Assembly: GCA_025934545.1 (NCBI GenBank)
Contig: JAICXV010000099.1
Span: 1 to 7,319 of the forward strand
DNA: 7,319 nucleotides
Source of the DNA: Verrucomicrobiia bacterium
Lineage (GTDB): Bacteria > Verrucomicrobiota > Verrucomicrobiia > Limisphaerales > Palsa-1400
Direction: 5' to 3'
Below, piece by piece: positions 1 through 6,051 of the stretch (position 1 is the first letter of the stretch; each line of letters opens with the position of its first letter). The notes beneath the pieces were generated by a model. The model ran no database searches. It saw only the letters and a program-made list of their open reading frames with translations, and was not told where the DNA came from. The translations under genes were made by a program, and so were the position numbers.

Positions 1-81
1 GGGTTTAGCCGGCGCGCCGAATCCAGTCGACTCCGCCAAAACCAAAACGGCCGCGAGAAGTATTAAAAATCGCTTGAACAT
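1..81 (-). CDS. 5' end of a gene for an exported protein (truncated by the window edge)
   Basis: The reverse strand from the ATG at 81 is open to the window edge and gives 27 codons with no stop. The peptide has a textbook signal-peptide layout: a basic start (MFKR), a hydrophobic core at residues 5-16 (FLILLAAVLVLA), then a polar stretch and small residues. An A-P-A at 23-25 is a plausible signal peptidase I site. There is no cysteine for a lipobox, so a secreted, periplasmic or N-terminally anchored protein is more likely than a lipoprotein. The mature part lies outside the window, so its function cannot be judged. The gene is divergent from prpB and need not be related to propionate metabolism. 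Only a weak purine-rich stretch precedes the ATG. Confidence 0.6.
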   Translation of the reverse strand, partial: MFKRFLILLAAVLVLAESTGFGAPAKP

Positions 82-87
82 GGTTCC

Positions 88-116
88 GTCTTACGAGTTT
101 ACACACGCACCGTCAA
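88..116 (-). promoter_or_regulatory. Candidate sigma70-type promoter for the exported-protein gene
   Basis: Read on the minus strand, TTGACG (116 to 111; 5 of 6 matches to the -35 consensus) is followed by a 17-bp spacer and TAAGAC (93 to 88; 3 of 6 matches to the -10 consensus). Transcription would start about 6-7 bp downstream, at or next to the A of the ATG at 81, which would give a nearly leaderless message. The -35 element and spacing are good but the -10 element is poor, so this is only a candidate. Confidence 0.25.
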
Positions 117-125
117 CCGTTGTTC

Positions 126-141
126 GTCTATCAACAGACGG
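126..141. promoter_or_regulatory. Short hairpin / inverted repeat in the divergent spacer
   Basis: CGTCT (126-130) and AGACG (137-141) are perfect complements around a 6-base loop. Two further U-G pairs could extend the stem in RNA. Next to it, CAAC-C-GTTG (114-122) is another small dyad, and CAAC recurs at 133-136. These could be an operator for a regulator of prpBC or of the divergent gene, or part of the prpB leader. Dyads this short also arise by chance, and no regulator gene is visible to link to them. Confidence 0.25.
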
Positions 142-184
142 GTAAGGAGTCTCAAATTAAAACCGACACCAAACCATGCTTCCC

Positions 185-216
185 ACTCACCGACTGACTG
201 ACTCACCGACTCACTC
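185..216. repeat. Two tandem copies of a 16-bp repeat
   Basis: ACTCACCGACTGACTG (185-200) is followed directly by ACTCACCGACTCACTC (201-216). The copies differ at two of 16 positions, both G to C. The unit itself is built from 4-bp ACTG/ACTC-like steps, so the tract looks like a degenerate microsatellite. It lies in the spacer upstream of prpB, 60 bp from the preferred start. Its function is unknown. Confidence 0.6.
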
Positions 217-221
217 AATCC

Positions 222-266
222 GTGGTTAAATTCTTCCTTTGTCTCTTTGAGCCTTGGTGTTTAAAT
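222..266. repeat. Degenerate 7-8 bp T-rich repeat flanked by two GTGKTTAAAT copies
   Basis: GTGGTTAAAT (222-231) recurs as GTGTTTAAAT (257-266), 35 bp apart with nine of ten bases equal. Between them lie CTTTG (237-241), CTTTG (245-249) and CCTTG (252-256), at 8- and 7-bp spacing. The tract lies immediately upstream of the ATG of prpB. It makes it unlikely that the in-frame GTG at 222 is the true start, because the intervening codons would encode repeat rather than protein. It resembles short-period intergenic repeats that I recall from environmental bacterial genomes, though I could not check this. Confidence 0.45.
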
Positions 267-275
267 ACCCCTCCC

Positions 276-1175
276 ATGGCTCAGTCAGACACACGGACCT
301 CCGCAGGGGCAAAATTCCGCGCCGCCCTCCAACAGGAAAAACCGCTCCAAATCGTCGGCGCCGTCAACGCCTACACCGCCATGCTGGCCGAACGCTCCGG
401 TTTCCGCGCCATATATTTAAGCGGCGCCGGTGTCGCCAACGCCTCCTACGGCCTGCCCGACCTCGGCGTCACCTCCCTTAACGACGTCCTCGAAGACGTC
501 CGCCGCATCACCGCCGCCTGCTCGCTGCCATTATTAGTCGACATCGACACCGGTTGGGGCAGCGCTTTTGGAATCCAACGCACGATTCGCGAAATGACGA
601 AAGCCGGCGCCGCGGCCGTGCATATTGAAGACCAGGTAGCGGCCAAACGTTGCGGTCATCGCCCCGGCAAGGAATTGGTCAGCCGCGAAGAAATGTGCGA
701 TCGCATCAAAGCCGCCGTCGATGCGAAAACAGATAAGAATTTTGTCGTCATGGCGCGCACCGATGCAGCGGCGAACGAAGGTATCAAAGCTGCCATCGAC
801 CGTGCTTACGCCTACCATGAAGCCGGCGCCGATATGATTTTCGTCGAAGCGCTCACGAGCCTCGACGAATATAAACAATTTTGCAGCGCTATATGTGTTC
901 CAGTTTTGGCGAACATCACTGAGTTCGGCAAAACGCCACTATTTACGACGAAGGAACTCGCGTCGGCAGGTGTAAGTATGGCGTTGTATCCCCTGTCCGC
1001 TTTCCGCGCCCAGAGTGCGGCTGCGCTGGAAGTGTTTCGTGCGATTCGCGACGATGGCACGCAAAAAGTGGTCGTCGACAAAATGCAAACGCGGAAAGAT
1101 CTCTACGAAGTTTTGAACTACCACGCTTACGAAGCGAAGCTGGACGATTTATTTGCAAAAGGAAAGAAACCATGA
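276..1175 (+). CDS. prpB: 2-methylisocitrate lyase
   Basis: This enzyme cleaves 2-methylisocitrate to pyruvate and succinate, the last step of the cytosolic methylcitrate cycle for propionyl-CoA. From the ATG at 276 the product is 299 residues, close to the roughly 296 usual for PrpB. Hallmarks of the isocitrate lyase/PEP mutase TIM barrel are present: substrate-binding SGAGVA (49-54) and YGLPDLG (58-64), metal-binding DIDTGWG (89-95), and catalytic-loop KRCGH (124-128) with nucleophile Cys126. The hexapeptide-like RPGKELVS that follows also fits PrpB rather than larger glyoxylate-cycle isocitrate lyases. An in-frame GTG at 222 would add 18 residues unlike the family, encoded by repeat DNA, so ATG 276 is preferred, although neither start has a clear ribosome site. 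Its TGA overlaps the ATG of prpC, indicating one operon. Confidence 0.92.
   Translation: MAQSDTRTSAGAKFRAALQQEKPLQIVGAVNAYTAMLAERSGFRAIYLSGAGVANASYGLPDLGVTSLNDVLEDVRRITAACSLPLLVDIDTGWGSAFGIQRTIREMTKAGAAAVHIEDQVAAKRCGHRPGKELVSREEMCDRIKAAVDAKTDKNFVVMARTDAAANEGIKAAIDRAYAYHEAGADMIFVEALTSLDEYKQFCSAICVPVLANITEFGKTPLFTTKELASAGVSMALYPLSAFRAQSAAALEVFRAIRDDGTQKVVVDKMQTRKDLYEVLNYHAYEAKLDDLFAKGKKP
1159..1166 (+). promoter_or_regulatory. Ribosome binding site of prpC
   Basis: AAGGAAAG lies within the last codons of prpB, with 8 bases between AAGGA and the ATG at 1172. It is the only clear Shine-Dalgarno sequence at any start in the window. Together with the ATGA overlap it supports coupled translation of prpB and prpC. 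Confidence 0.7.
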
Positions 1176-2293
1176 GTGAAGTGAAAAAAACGGGAGGCCT
1201 CGCCGGGATCGTTGCCGGTGAGACAAAGATCGCAACTGTCGGCAAAGAAGGCGTTGGCCTGACTTATCGCGGCTACACCATCGAAGATCTCGCCGCCAAT
1301 GCCACGTTTGAAGAGGTCGCTTATCTTCTCATTCACGGCGAGTTGCCGACGCAGACACAACTCGATACTTACAAAAAAACGTTGAAGGCGTTGCGCGGTT
1401 TGCCGGCCCCGCTCAAAACCGTTCTCGAACAAGTCCCCAAAGAGGCGCATCCGATGGATGTGCTGCGCACCGGTTGCTCGGCCCTGGGCACGTTGGAACA
1501 GGAAACAAGTGGTCACGACCAGGTCGCAATTGCCAATCGTCTGCTCGCTACCTCCCCTTCGATGCTTCTTTATTGGTTTCACTTTGCCAAAAGCGGCAAG
1601 CGCATCGAAACGGCGAGCAACGCGCCGAGTATCGCCGCGCATTTTCTCGAGATGTTGCATGGCAAACCGGCTTCGGATTTGCACGTGCGCGTTATGGACG
1701 TGTCGCTGATTCTGTATGCCGAGCACGAATTCAATGCTTCGACATTTACCTGCCGCACCATCGCCTCGACCCTGGCCGACTTTTATTCTGCCGTGACGGG
1801 TGGCATCGGCGCGTTGCGCGGCCCGCTCCATGGCGGCGCAAACGAAGCGGCGATGGAACTTATCGAAAAATTTCAAACAGCGGACGAAGCCGAAAAGGCT
1901 CTCGTCCAGATGTTGCACGATAAAAAGCTCATCATGGGATTCGGCCATCGTGTTTATAAAAAGGCTGACCCGCGCAGCGACATCATCAAAGTGTGGTCAA
2001 AGAAACTTTCCGATGCTTGCGGCGATAACGTACTTTATCCCGTCTCCGAACGTGTGGAGGCGGTCATGCGCCGGGAAAAAGGAATGTTCCCGAACCTGGA
2101 TTTTTACAGCGCCAGCGCTTATCGCTTTCTGGGAATTCCGACGCCGATGTTCACACCGATTTTCGTTATCAGCCGGATCAGCGGTTGGAGCGCGCACATT
2201 TTCGAACAGCGATCGAATAATCGGCTGATTCGTCCGACGGCCGAATACACGGGACCACAACAGCGTGCAGTTGTGCCAATTGGGAAACGTTAA
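1172..2293 (+). CDS. prpC: 2-methylcitrate synthase (citrate synthase family)
   Basis: The enzyme condenses propionyl-CoA with oxaloacetate to 2-methylcitrate and starts the methylcitrate cycle; such enzymes usually also accept acetyl-CoA. The 373 residues are typical of the short bacterial citrate synthase type. The catalytic triad of the family is visible: His220 in GPLHGGANE, His259 in MGFGHRVYK and Asp310 in FPNLDFYSA. Other active-site residues are His185 (AEHEFNAS) and Arg347 in [12 protein letters not shown]. The small N-terminal domain starts with [10 protein letters not shown], as in methylcitrate synthases. The ATGA overlap with prpB is the main reason to prefer methylcitrate synthase over housekeeping citrate synthase, since sequence alone separates them poorly. 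Arg318 occupies a place that is usually His (SAYH) in relatives I recall. No prpD follows: the next gene is convergent after 17 bp. Confidence 0.88.
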   Translation: MSEVKKTGGLAGIVAGETKIATVGKEGVGLTYRGYTIEDLAANATFEEVAYLLIHGELPTQTQLDTYKKTLKALRGLPAPLKTVLEQVPKEAHPMDVLRTGCSALGTLEQETSGHDQVAIANRLLATSPSMLLYWFHFAKSGKRIETASNAPSIAAHFLEMLHGKPASDLHVRVMDVSLILYAEHEFNASTFTCRTIASTLADFYSAVTGGIGALRGPLHGGANEAAMELIEKFQTADEAEKALVQMLHDKKLIMGFGHRVYKKADPRSDIIKVWSKKLSDACGDNVLYPVSERVEAVMRREKGMFPNLDFYSASAYRFLGIPTPMFTPIFVISRISGWSAHIFEQRSNNRLIRPTAEYTGPQQRAVVPIGKR

Positions 2294-2310
2294 TTGCCCG
2301 ACCTATTTCT

Positions 2311-2952
2311 TCATTTGGGCATCGCACGCACAAACTCATCGGCTCGCTCGATAGCAGCATTCATGTCTGCCAACAGTTTGCTGATGTCCGCCTGGATTTT
2401 GATCGACTCACCTTGTAACGACGCAACCGCCTGCGCGTTGAGGCTGTGTTTCAATGCCAAAACGTAATCGTGCAGTTTGCCCAGGACAGGATCCATGCTC
2501 GCTTCCGCGTCTTTCAACGCGGCGACCATCTGGTCGTAACGAATGCGCGTTTCGTTGAGTTGCTCGCGGCTGGTCCGGCGCAATGATTCAGTCTGGATCT
2601 GGCCGTTTTCCTTTTCCCATTCAGCGAATAAATCGTGTGCGACGGTTTCGACATCACGGATGCGCTTGTGGACCGCTGCGACACGGGCGGCCGCATCGTC
2701 ATAATTGCCCTGCAACTTCCGATATTCGGACTCCAACTTTCCGCCTTCAAATCCGGTAATCTCTTTCAACCGGGTCAGCGCATCTTTAAATTCCTGCTGC
2801 GCCCCTTTTTGTTCATCGCGCGCGGCGGTGACTCGCTTGGTCAATAGATCGCGTTTGTAAACGCCGAATTTTTCGTAAGTCGAATACACGACGTTTTTGC
2901 AGCCCGTGATGACAAAGAGGCTTATCAACAAAATTCGGCAAATAGCTTTCAT
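2311..2952 (-). CDS. DUF2959-family lipoprotein
   Basis: The 213-residue product starts with a lipoprotein signal: basic MKAICR, hydrophobic LLISLFV and lipobox ITGC with the lipidated Cys at 18. The mature part begins with a short conserved-looking segment (STYEKFGVYKRDLL), then long charged helices predicted to form coiled coils from about residue 40 to the end. Landmarks such as FEGGKLE, the LFAEWEKE region, SLRRTSREQL, MDPVLGKLHDYVLALKHSLNA and the closing INK-like helix match my recollection of DUF2959 (Pfam PF11172), a family of unknown function. Asp or other +2 retention signals are absent (Lys19 follows Cys), so outer-membrane sorting is possible if a Lol system is used. It follows the membrane glycosyltransferase gene by 46 bp on the same strand and is probably co-transcribed. 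No clear ribosome site is seen. No enzymatic motif is visible; a structural envelope role is an inference. Confidence 0.8.
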   Translation of the reverse strand: MKAICRILLISLFVITGCKNVVYSTYEKFGVYKRDLLTKRVTAARDEQKGAQQEFKDALTRLKEITGFEGGKLESEYRKLQGNYDDAAARVAAVHKRIRDVETVAHDLFAEWEKENGQIQTESLRRTSREQLNETRIRYDQMVAALKDAEASMDPVLGKLHDYVLALKHSLNAQAVASLQGESIKIQADISKLLADMNAAIERADEFVRAMPK

Positions 2953-2998
2953 GCGGGCAAGCTGACACGAGAATTCTGTCGGGTCAATGGTGGCTCGA

Positions 2999-4597
2999 TT
3001 AGTCGTGCCAGCCGGTGACCGCGATCAGATTTATGTTTTCCATGGGGTTGACGGGACCCGGGGCCGCAGGCGTAACAATGTCCCCTTTCAAAGCATGTTC
3101 CTGCACCAGTTTGCCAAGACGAGCTGACCAACTGTAGTAATAAGCCGCGTCGTTGATGCCAATGCCGGTGTGATAGGGCGGAAATTGTGAAACAGTTTCA
3201 CCGGGCTGCGGAAATTTCAGAGAGCCCACGATCCAAAGCGTGTGGCCTGAGCGCAACGTTTGGATAATTTGCGTCTCCAATGGACCGATTGGGTCGGGCG
3301 ATTGCATTGCGCGCTTCATCAGGTCGTAACGATGAATGCGGATTTCTTCCATCGGCGGCAAAGTTGTGAAATTTGTTTGCGGATAATATCGGCAGAGCGA
3401 CACGCCGTTGAACCATGCGGCAGCGAGCACGATATCTCCGGGCTTCTTTTCTGCCTTCAACTTGGCCGCGATCAGATCGATGTTGGTCTGGCGCAACTGA
3501 ACTCCGGACCAACAAGCCGACGCGCACACTGTCGCAACGGCGAGAACGAGAGCGATTCTGGAAATTTGAACACGCGAGCCAAGCGCACTCCAAATGCCAT
3601 CGGCACAAAGCATCAGCGGCCCGAGCAAAATCAGGAAATACCAGGACCGCGGCGGCAACCCGAGTTGCATCAGGAGTGTGAATTGGAACAGGACGGCCAG
3701 CACGATAACAACAACGGCATAAATCACGTTTAGTTTTTTAAAACGGAAAGCGACGAATAATCCGACGACTAATGTGGTCACAAACACCGCAAGATAGACC
3801 GGCTGCATCAGCGGTTTTGCTGCGGTCAGCAATTCGTTGAACGCCTGGCTGAGCAAATCATAGCCCACGGGAACGCGCGTGATGTCTCTGACCTGGCCGC
3901 CTTTATGGATATTGGGCAGGTGCGGTGCGAAGAACAGCGCGGCAATTGCGCCAATGGCGAAACATTTTCCAGCGGTTTTGCGGTCTTTTTTCCACAAACA
4001 AACGGCCGCGGCAGCAAGGACGGCGATAGCGATATAGAAGGCGTTTTGATAGAGGCATTGCACCGCTAGCGTTGCCACCACACTCGCAATCACGAACCAC
4101 TTTGCGTTTCGTATCGTGACAAATTTCCAAACGACCCCAATCGTGAGGATGACCAACGCGAAGCCTAAACCGTATGGACGCATGGAGTCACCAACGCGCA
4201 ACGCCAGCGGGTTCAGAGCAAAGAATGCGAGCGCGAGCAAGGGCGTGCGCGCGCCGAGCAATCGAGCACTGAACCATAAAACTCCGAGGATGGTTAATCC
4301 GACGATGAGTCCAAGAATTCGAAAACTGAAGTCGCTTGCCGAGAATAGTGAAAGCCAAATCCGCGCAATCCATTCGAAGAATGGCGGAAAATTATCGTAT
4401 TGAAGGTGGTCCCACATTTCGCCGAAAGGCATCGAGGCGAAAGCGATGGTGCCACATTCGTCGCGCCAAAGTGGGCCGGCGTGAAACAGATAAGTGACGT
4501 GCAGCGTGACCACCCAAACGGTCAGAAGCAAAGCAACCGCCCATTCGACGCGCGACGCGATCGCCGATAGCCCACCAGCTGGTTGTTGCGTGGCCAT
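2999..4597 (-). CDS. GT-C fold membrane glycosyltransferase (GT39/GT83-like)
   Basis: The 532-residue protein has about ten to eleven hydrophobic helices between residues 18 and 365, then a soluble tail (about 366-532) expected outside the cytoplasmic membrane. After the first helix, the first outer loop carries WRDECGTIAFA with Asp46-Glu47, the acidic pair that in GT-C enzymes (protein mannosyltransferase, ArnT) acts in sugar transfer. NFPPFFEWIARIWL (69-82) corresponds to the usual HPPLYYW-type motif, and DSMRPYGLGFAL (137-148) to a conserved region after the fourth helix. Such enzymes use polyprenyl-phosphate sugars to glycosylate lipids, proteins or glycans; donor and acceptor cannot be inferred here. 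The C-terminal domain includes a PGDIVLAAAWF strand region similar to tails of related proteins. The ATG at 4597 gives a normal N-terminus but lacks a visible ribosome site. The gene is divergent from the kinase/methyltransferase gene, with 92 bp between them. Confidence 0.78.
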   Translation of the reverse strand: MATQQPAGGLSAIASRVEWAVALLLTVWVVTLHVTYLFHAGPLWRDECGTIAFASMPFGEMWDHLQYDNFPPFFEWIARIWLSLFSASDFSFRILGLIVGLTILGVLWFSARLLGARTPLLALAFFALNPLALRVGDSMRPYGLGFALVILTIGVVWKFVTIRNAKWFVIASVVATLAVQCLYQNAFYIAIAVLAAAAVCLWKKDRKTAGKCFAIGAIAALFFAPHLPNIHKGGQVRDITRVPVGYDLLSQAFNELLTAAKPLMQPVYLAVFVTTLVVGLFVAFRFKKLNVIYAVVVIVLAVLFQFTLLMQLGLPPRSWYFLILLGPLMLCADGIWSALGSRVQISRIALVLAVATVCASACWSGVQLRQTNIDLIAAKLKAEKKPGDIVLAAAWFNGVSLCRYYPQTNFTTLPPMEEIRIHRYDLMKRAMQSPDPIGPLETQIIQTLRSGHTLWIVGSLKFPQPGETVSQFPPYHTGIGINDAAYYYSWSARLGKLVQEHALKGDIVTPAAPGPVNPMENINLIAVTGWHD

Positions 4598-4626
4598 ATG
4601 TCAAAGAAAAGCGGATTTTCGGCGCG

Positions 4627-4647
4627 CTGAACACTGAAAACTGAATA
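4627..4647. repeat. Three tandem copies of heptamer CTGAANA
   Basis: CTGAACA (4627-4633), CTGAAAA (4634-4640) and CTGAATA (4641-4647) are exact in length and differ only at the sixth base; a further CT follows. The array lies in the 92-bp spacer between two divergent genes, 43 bp before the methyltransferase start and 30 bp before the glycosyltransferase start. It could be an intergenic repeat family or an array of protein sites; the sequence does not tell which. Confidence 0.65.
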
Positions 4648-4689
4648 CTTTTCCTTGCGGGAAGGCGTGATGTTCTTACCTTGTAACCA

Positions 4690-6051
4690 ATGTCCTCTGA
4701 GTTACCGCTCGAAGCCGTACGCTTCTTTTCCTCAGCGTCGCCAGTCCACACGGCGCGGTTGTTCGAACATGAAGGATCTTTGTACCGGGCGATTTCGCCC
4801 GAGCATCAGGCGTTTTTTCGCGGGTTATTTGAGAAGAACATTATTCAACCGTTGATCGAGCAGGGACTTGTTGTTGAGACGGAAATTGCTGCGTTTCAGC
4901 TCAAAGGTTATCCGCTGGTTTTGCGGCACAACAGGGTTCCGTTCGTTACCTACGCGAGTGAATGGGCCGCACCGGCGTTGAAGGACGCGGGGTTGTTGCA
5001 AGCGAAGTTGAATGTTGAACTGGCCAGTCACGGTTTGTGCTGCGTCGATGCGCATCCCTGGAATATTCTGTTTGACGGCACCGCGCCGCGATTTATCGAC
5101 ATTGGATCCATTGCGCCACTCGAGCGCGCGGACCAGGTGTCTGTCCGCCGGGAATTTGATGCTCGTTATATTTATCCATTGCGCTTGATGGCTCAAGGCC
5201 AACGTCGCCTGGCGCGCTGGACGCTTCGCGACTTCACGCCGCTGCATTTCGATGAGGTTAAGTTTTTGCTGCCGCGTCATCGCGGCCTTGTGGAGAAAAT
5301 TGGACGTCGCGTTGGAAACATCGCGCGCGGAGTTGGGTCGCGTCGCGCCAATGCCAACGACCGGGCACGCGCGCTTTGGGAAGAACGCTGGCGCAAAGTC
5401 GATGCGGTGACATTCCCGCAAAAGAAGTCGATGTGGTCGGGTTATTACGCCGAGTTTCCGCGATTTGATGACCAGACAAAGTGGAAACCAAAGCACTTGG
5501 CGATCGCCAATGCCCTGCAAACCCTAAATCCAAAAACACTGGTGGATATCGGCGCGAACACGGGTTGGTATTCCCAACTTGCGGCATCACGCGGCGTGCG
5601 CGCGGCGGCCTGTGATATCGATGAACCGTGCCTCGACCGGCTCTACCTCGGGGCAAAGGAACGAAAGCTGCCGGTTAACACCGTGCACATGAATATTCGG
5701 TTTCCGTTGGGAGGACACGGTTGGGGCGGGACAAGGTTTCCATCAGTGATGGATCGATTGAAGTCGGATTGCGTTCTGGCATTGGCGATTTTACATCACC
5801 TCGTGTATTTCAATTTTGCGGATTTTGACCTAATTGTAAATGCGCTGTGCCAGTTCACGCGCAAGGACCTTATCATCGAGTTTATTTCTAAAGAGGACAA
5901 ATTCGTCTCGCAATGGTGGAACCACTCTTATTCGTGGTATACCCTCGACAATTTACTGACGCACCTGCGACGAAAATTTCACAAAACTGAAATCTTGCCC
6001 TCGAACGTCAAGGACCGCTCGATTGTTGTTTGCACCGGGTTGAAGAGTTAA
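4690..6051 (+). CDS. Kinase-fold / SAM-dependent methyltransferase two-domain protein (NoeA-like)
   Basis: The 453-residue protein has two parts. The C-terminal part (about 225-453) is a class I methyltransferase: motif I is LVDIGANTGWYS (284-295), acidic residues for SAM ribose lie in CDIDEPCLD (308-316), and LALAILHHLVYF (363-374) is the motif IV region. The N-terminal part (about 10-200) has kinase-like traits: VPFVTYASEW and LKDAGLL (83-103), then VDAHPWNIL (119-127), where Asp120 and Asn125 keep the D-x4-N spacing of the catalytic loop, and FIDIGS (136-141) as the metal-binding Asp motif. A glycine-rich loop and the usual nucleotide-binding Lys are not evident. I recall this order in proteins annotated as nodulation protein NoeA or class I methyltransferase. 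Substrate is unknown; neighbouring glycosyltransferases suggest glycan or lipid-linked sugar modification. An in-frame stop (4669-4671) fixes the start near 4690. No ribosome site is clear. Confidence 0.75.
   Translation: MSSELPLEAVRFFSSASPVHTARLFEHEGSLYRAISPEHQAFFRGLFEKNIIQPLIEQGLVVETEIAAFQLKGYPLVLRHNRVPFVTYASEWAAPALKDAGLLQAKLNVELASHGLCCVDAHPWNILFDGTAPRFIDIGSIAPLERADQVSVRREFDARYIYPLRLMAQGQRRLARWTLRDFTPLHFDEVKFLLPRHRGLVEKIGRRVGNIARGVGSRRANANDRARALWEERWRKVDAVTFPQKKSMWSGYYAEFPRFDDQTKWKPKHLAIANALQTLNPKTLVDIGANTGWYSQLAASRGVRAAACDIDEPCLDRLYLGAKERKLPVNTVHMNIRFPLGGHGWGGTRFPSVMDRLKSDCVLALAILHHLVYFNFADFDLIVNALCQFTRKDLIIEFISKEDKFVSQWWNHSYSWYTLDNLLTHLRRKFHKTEILPSNVKDRSIVVCTGLKS

Noticed and set aside
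222..275. GTG start at 222 giving a longer PrpB
   Set aside because: The extra 18 residues are encoded by repeat-like DNA and do not resemble PrpB N-termini; the ATG at 276 gives the normal family length.
1127..1948. A 273-residue open frame on the minus strand opposite prpC
   Set aside because: It is fully antisense to a gene with intact catalytic motifs, and its product is rich in Arg, Phe, His and Gln with no recognisable domain, as expected of a shadow frame in GC-rich DNA.
2295..2321. Possible terminator hairpin between prpC and the DUF2959 gene (TGCCC and GGGCA)
   Set aside because: Only five base pairs around a 17-base loop, no T-tract directly after the stem, and the right arm lies inside the DUF2959 coding region.
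2968..2975. AGAATTCT palindrome in the 46-bp gap between the GT-C and DUF2959 genes
   Set aside because: An 8-bp palindrome that does not extend into a longer stem and has no T-tract; not enough for a terminator or operator call.
4598..4603. Perfect TTGACA (minus strand) next to the GT-C start codon
   Set aside because: Used as a -35 box it would place the start of RNA inside the coding region and no -10-like hexamer follows at 16-18 bp, so it is probably chance.
4655..4855. A 66-codon plus-strand frame overlapping the start of the methyltransferase gene, with GAAGG before an ATG at 4670
   Set aside because: It overlaps the first 166 bases of a well-supported gene in another frame, and the Arg-rich peptide has no recognisable features; the purine-rich match is likely chance.
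4825..5520. A 231-residue open frame on the minus strand opposite the kinase/methyltransferase gene
   Set aside because: Antisense to a protein with recognisable motifs on the plus strand; the product has no signal, domain or sensible composition.
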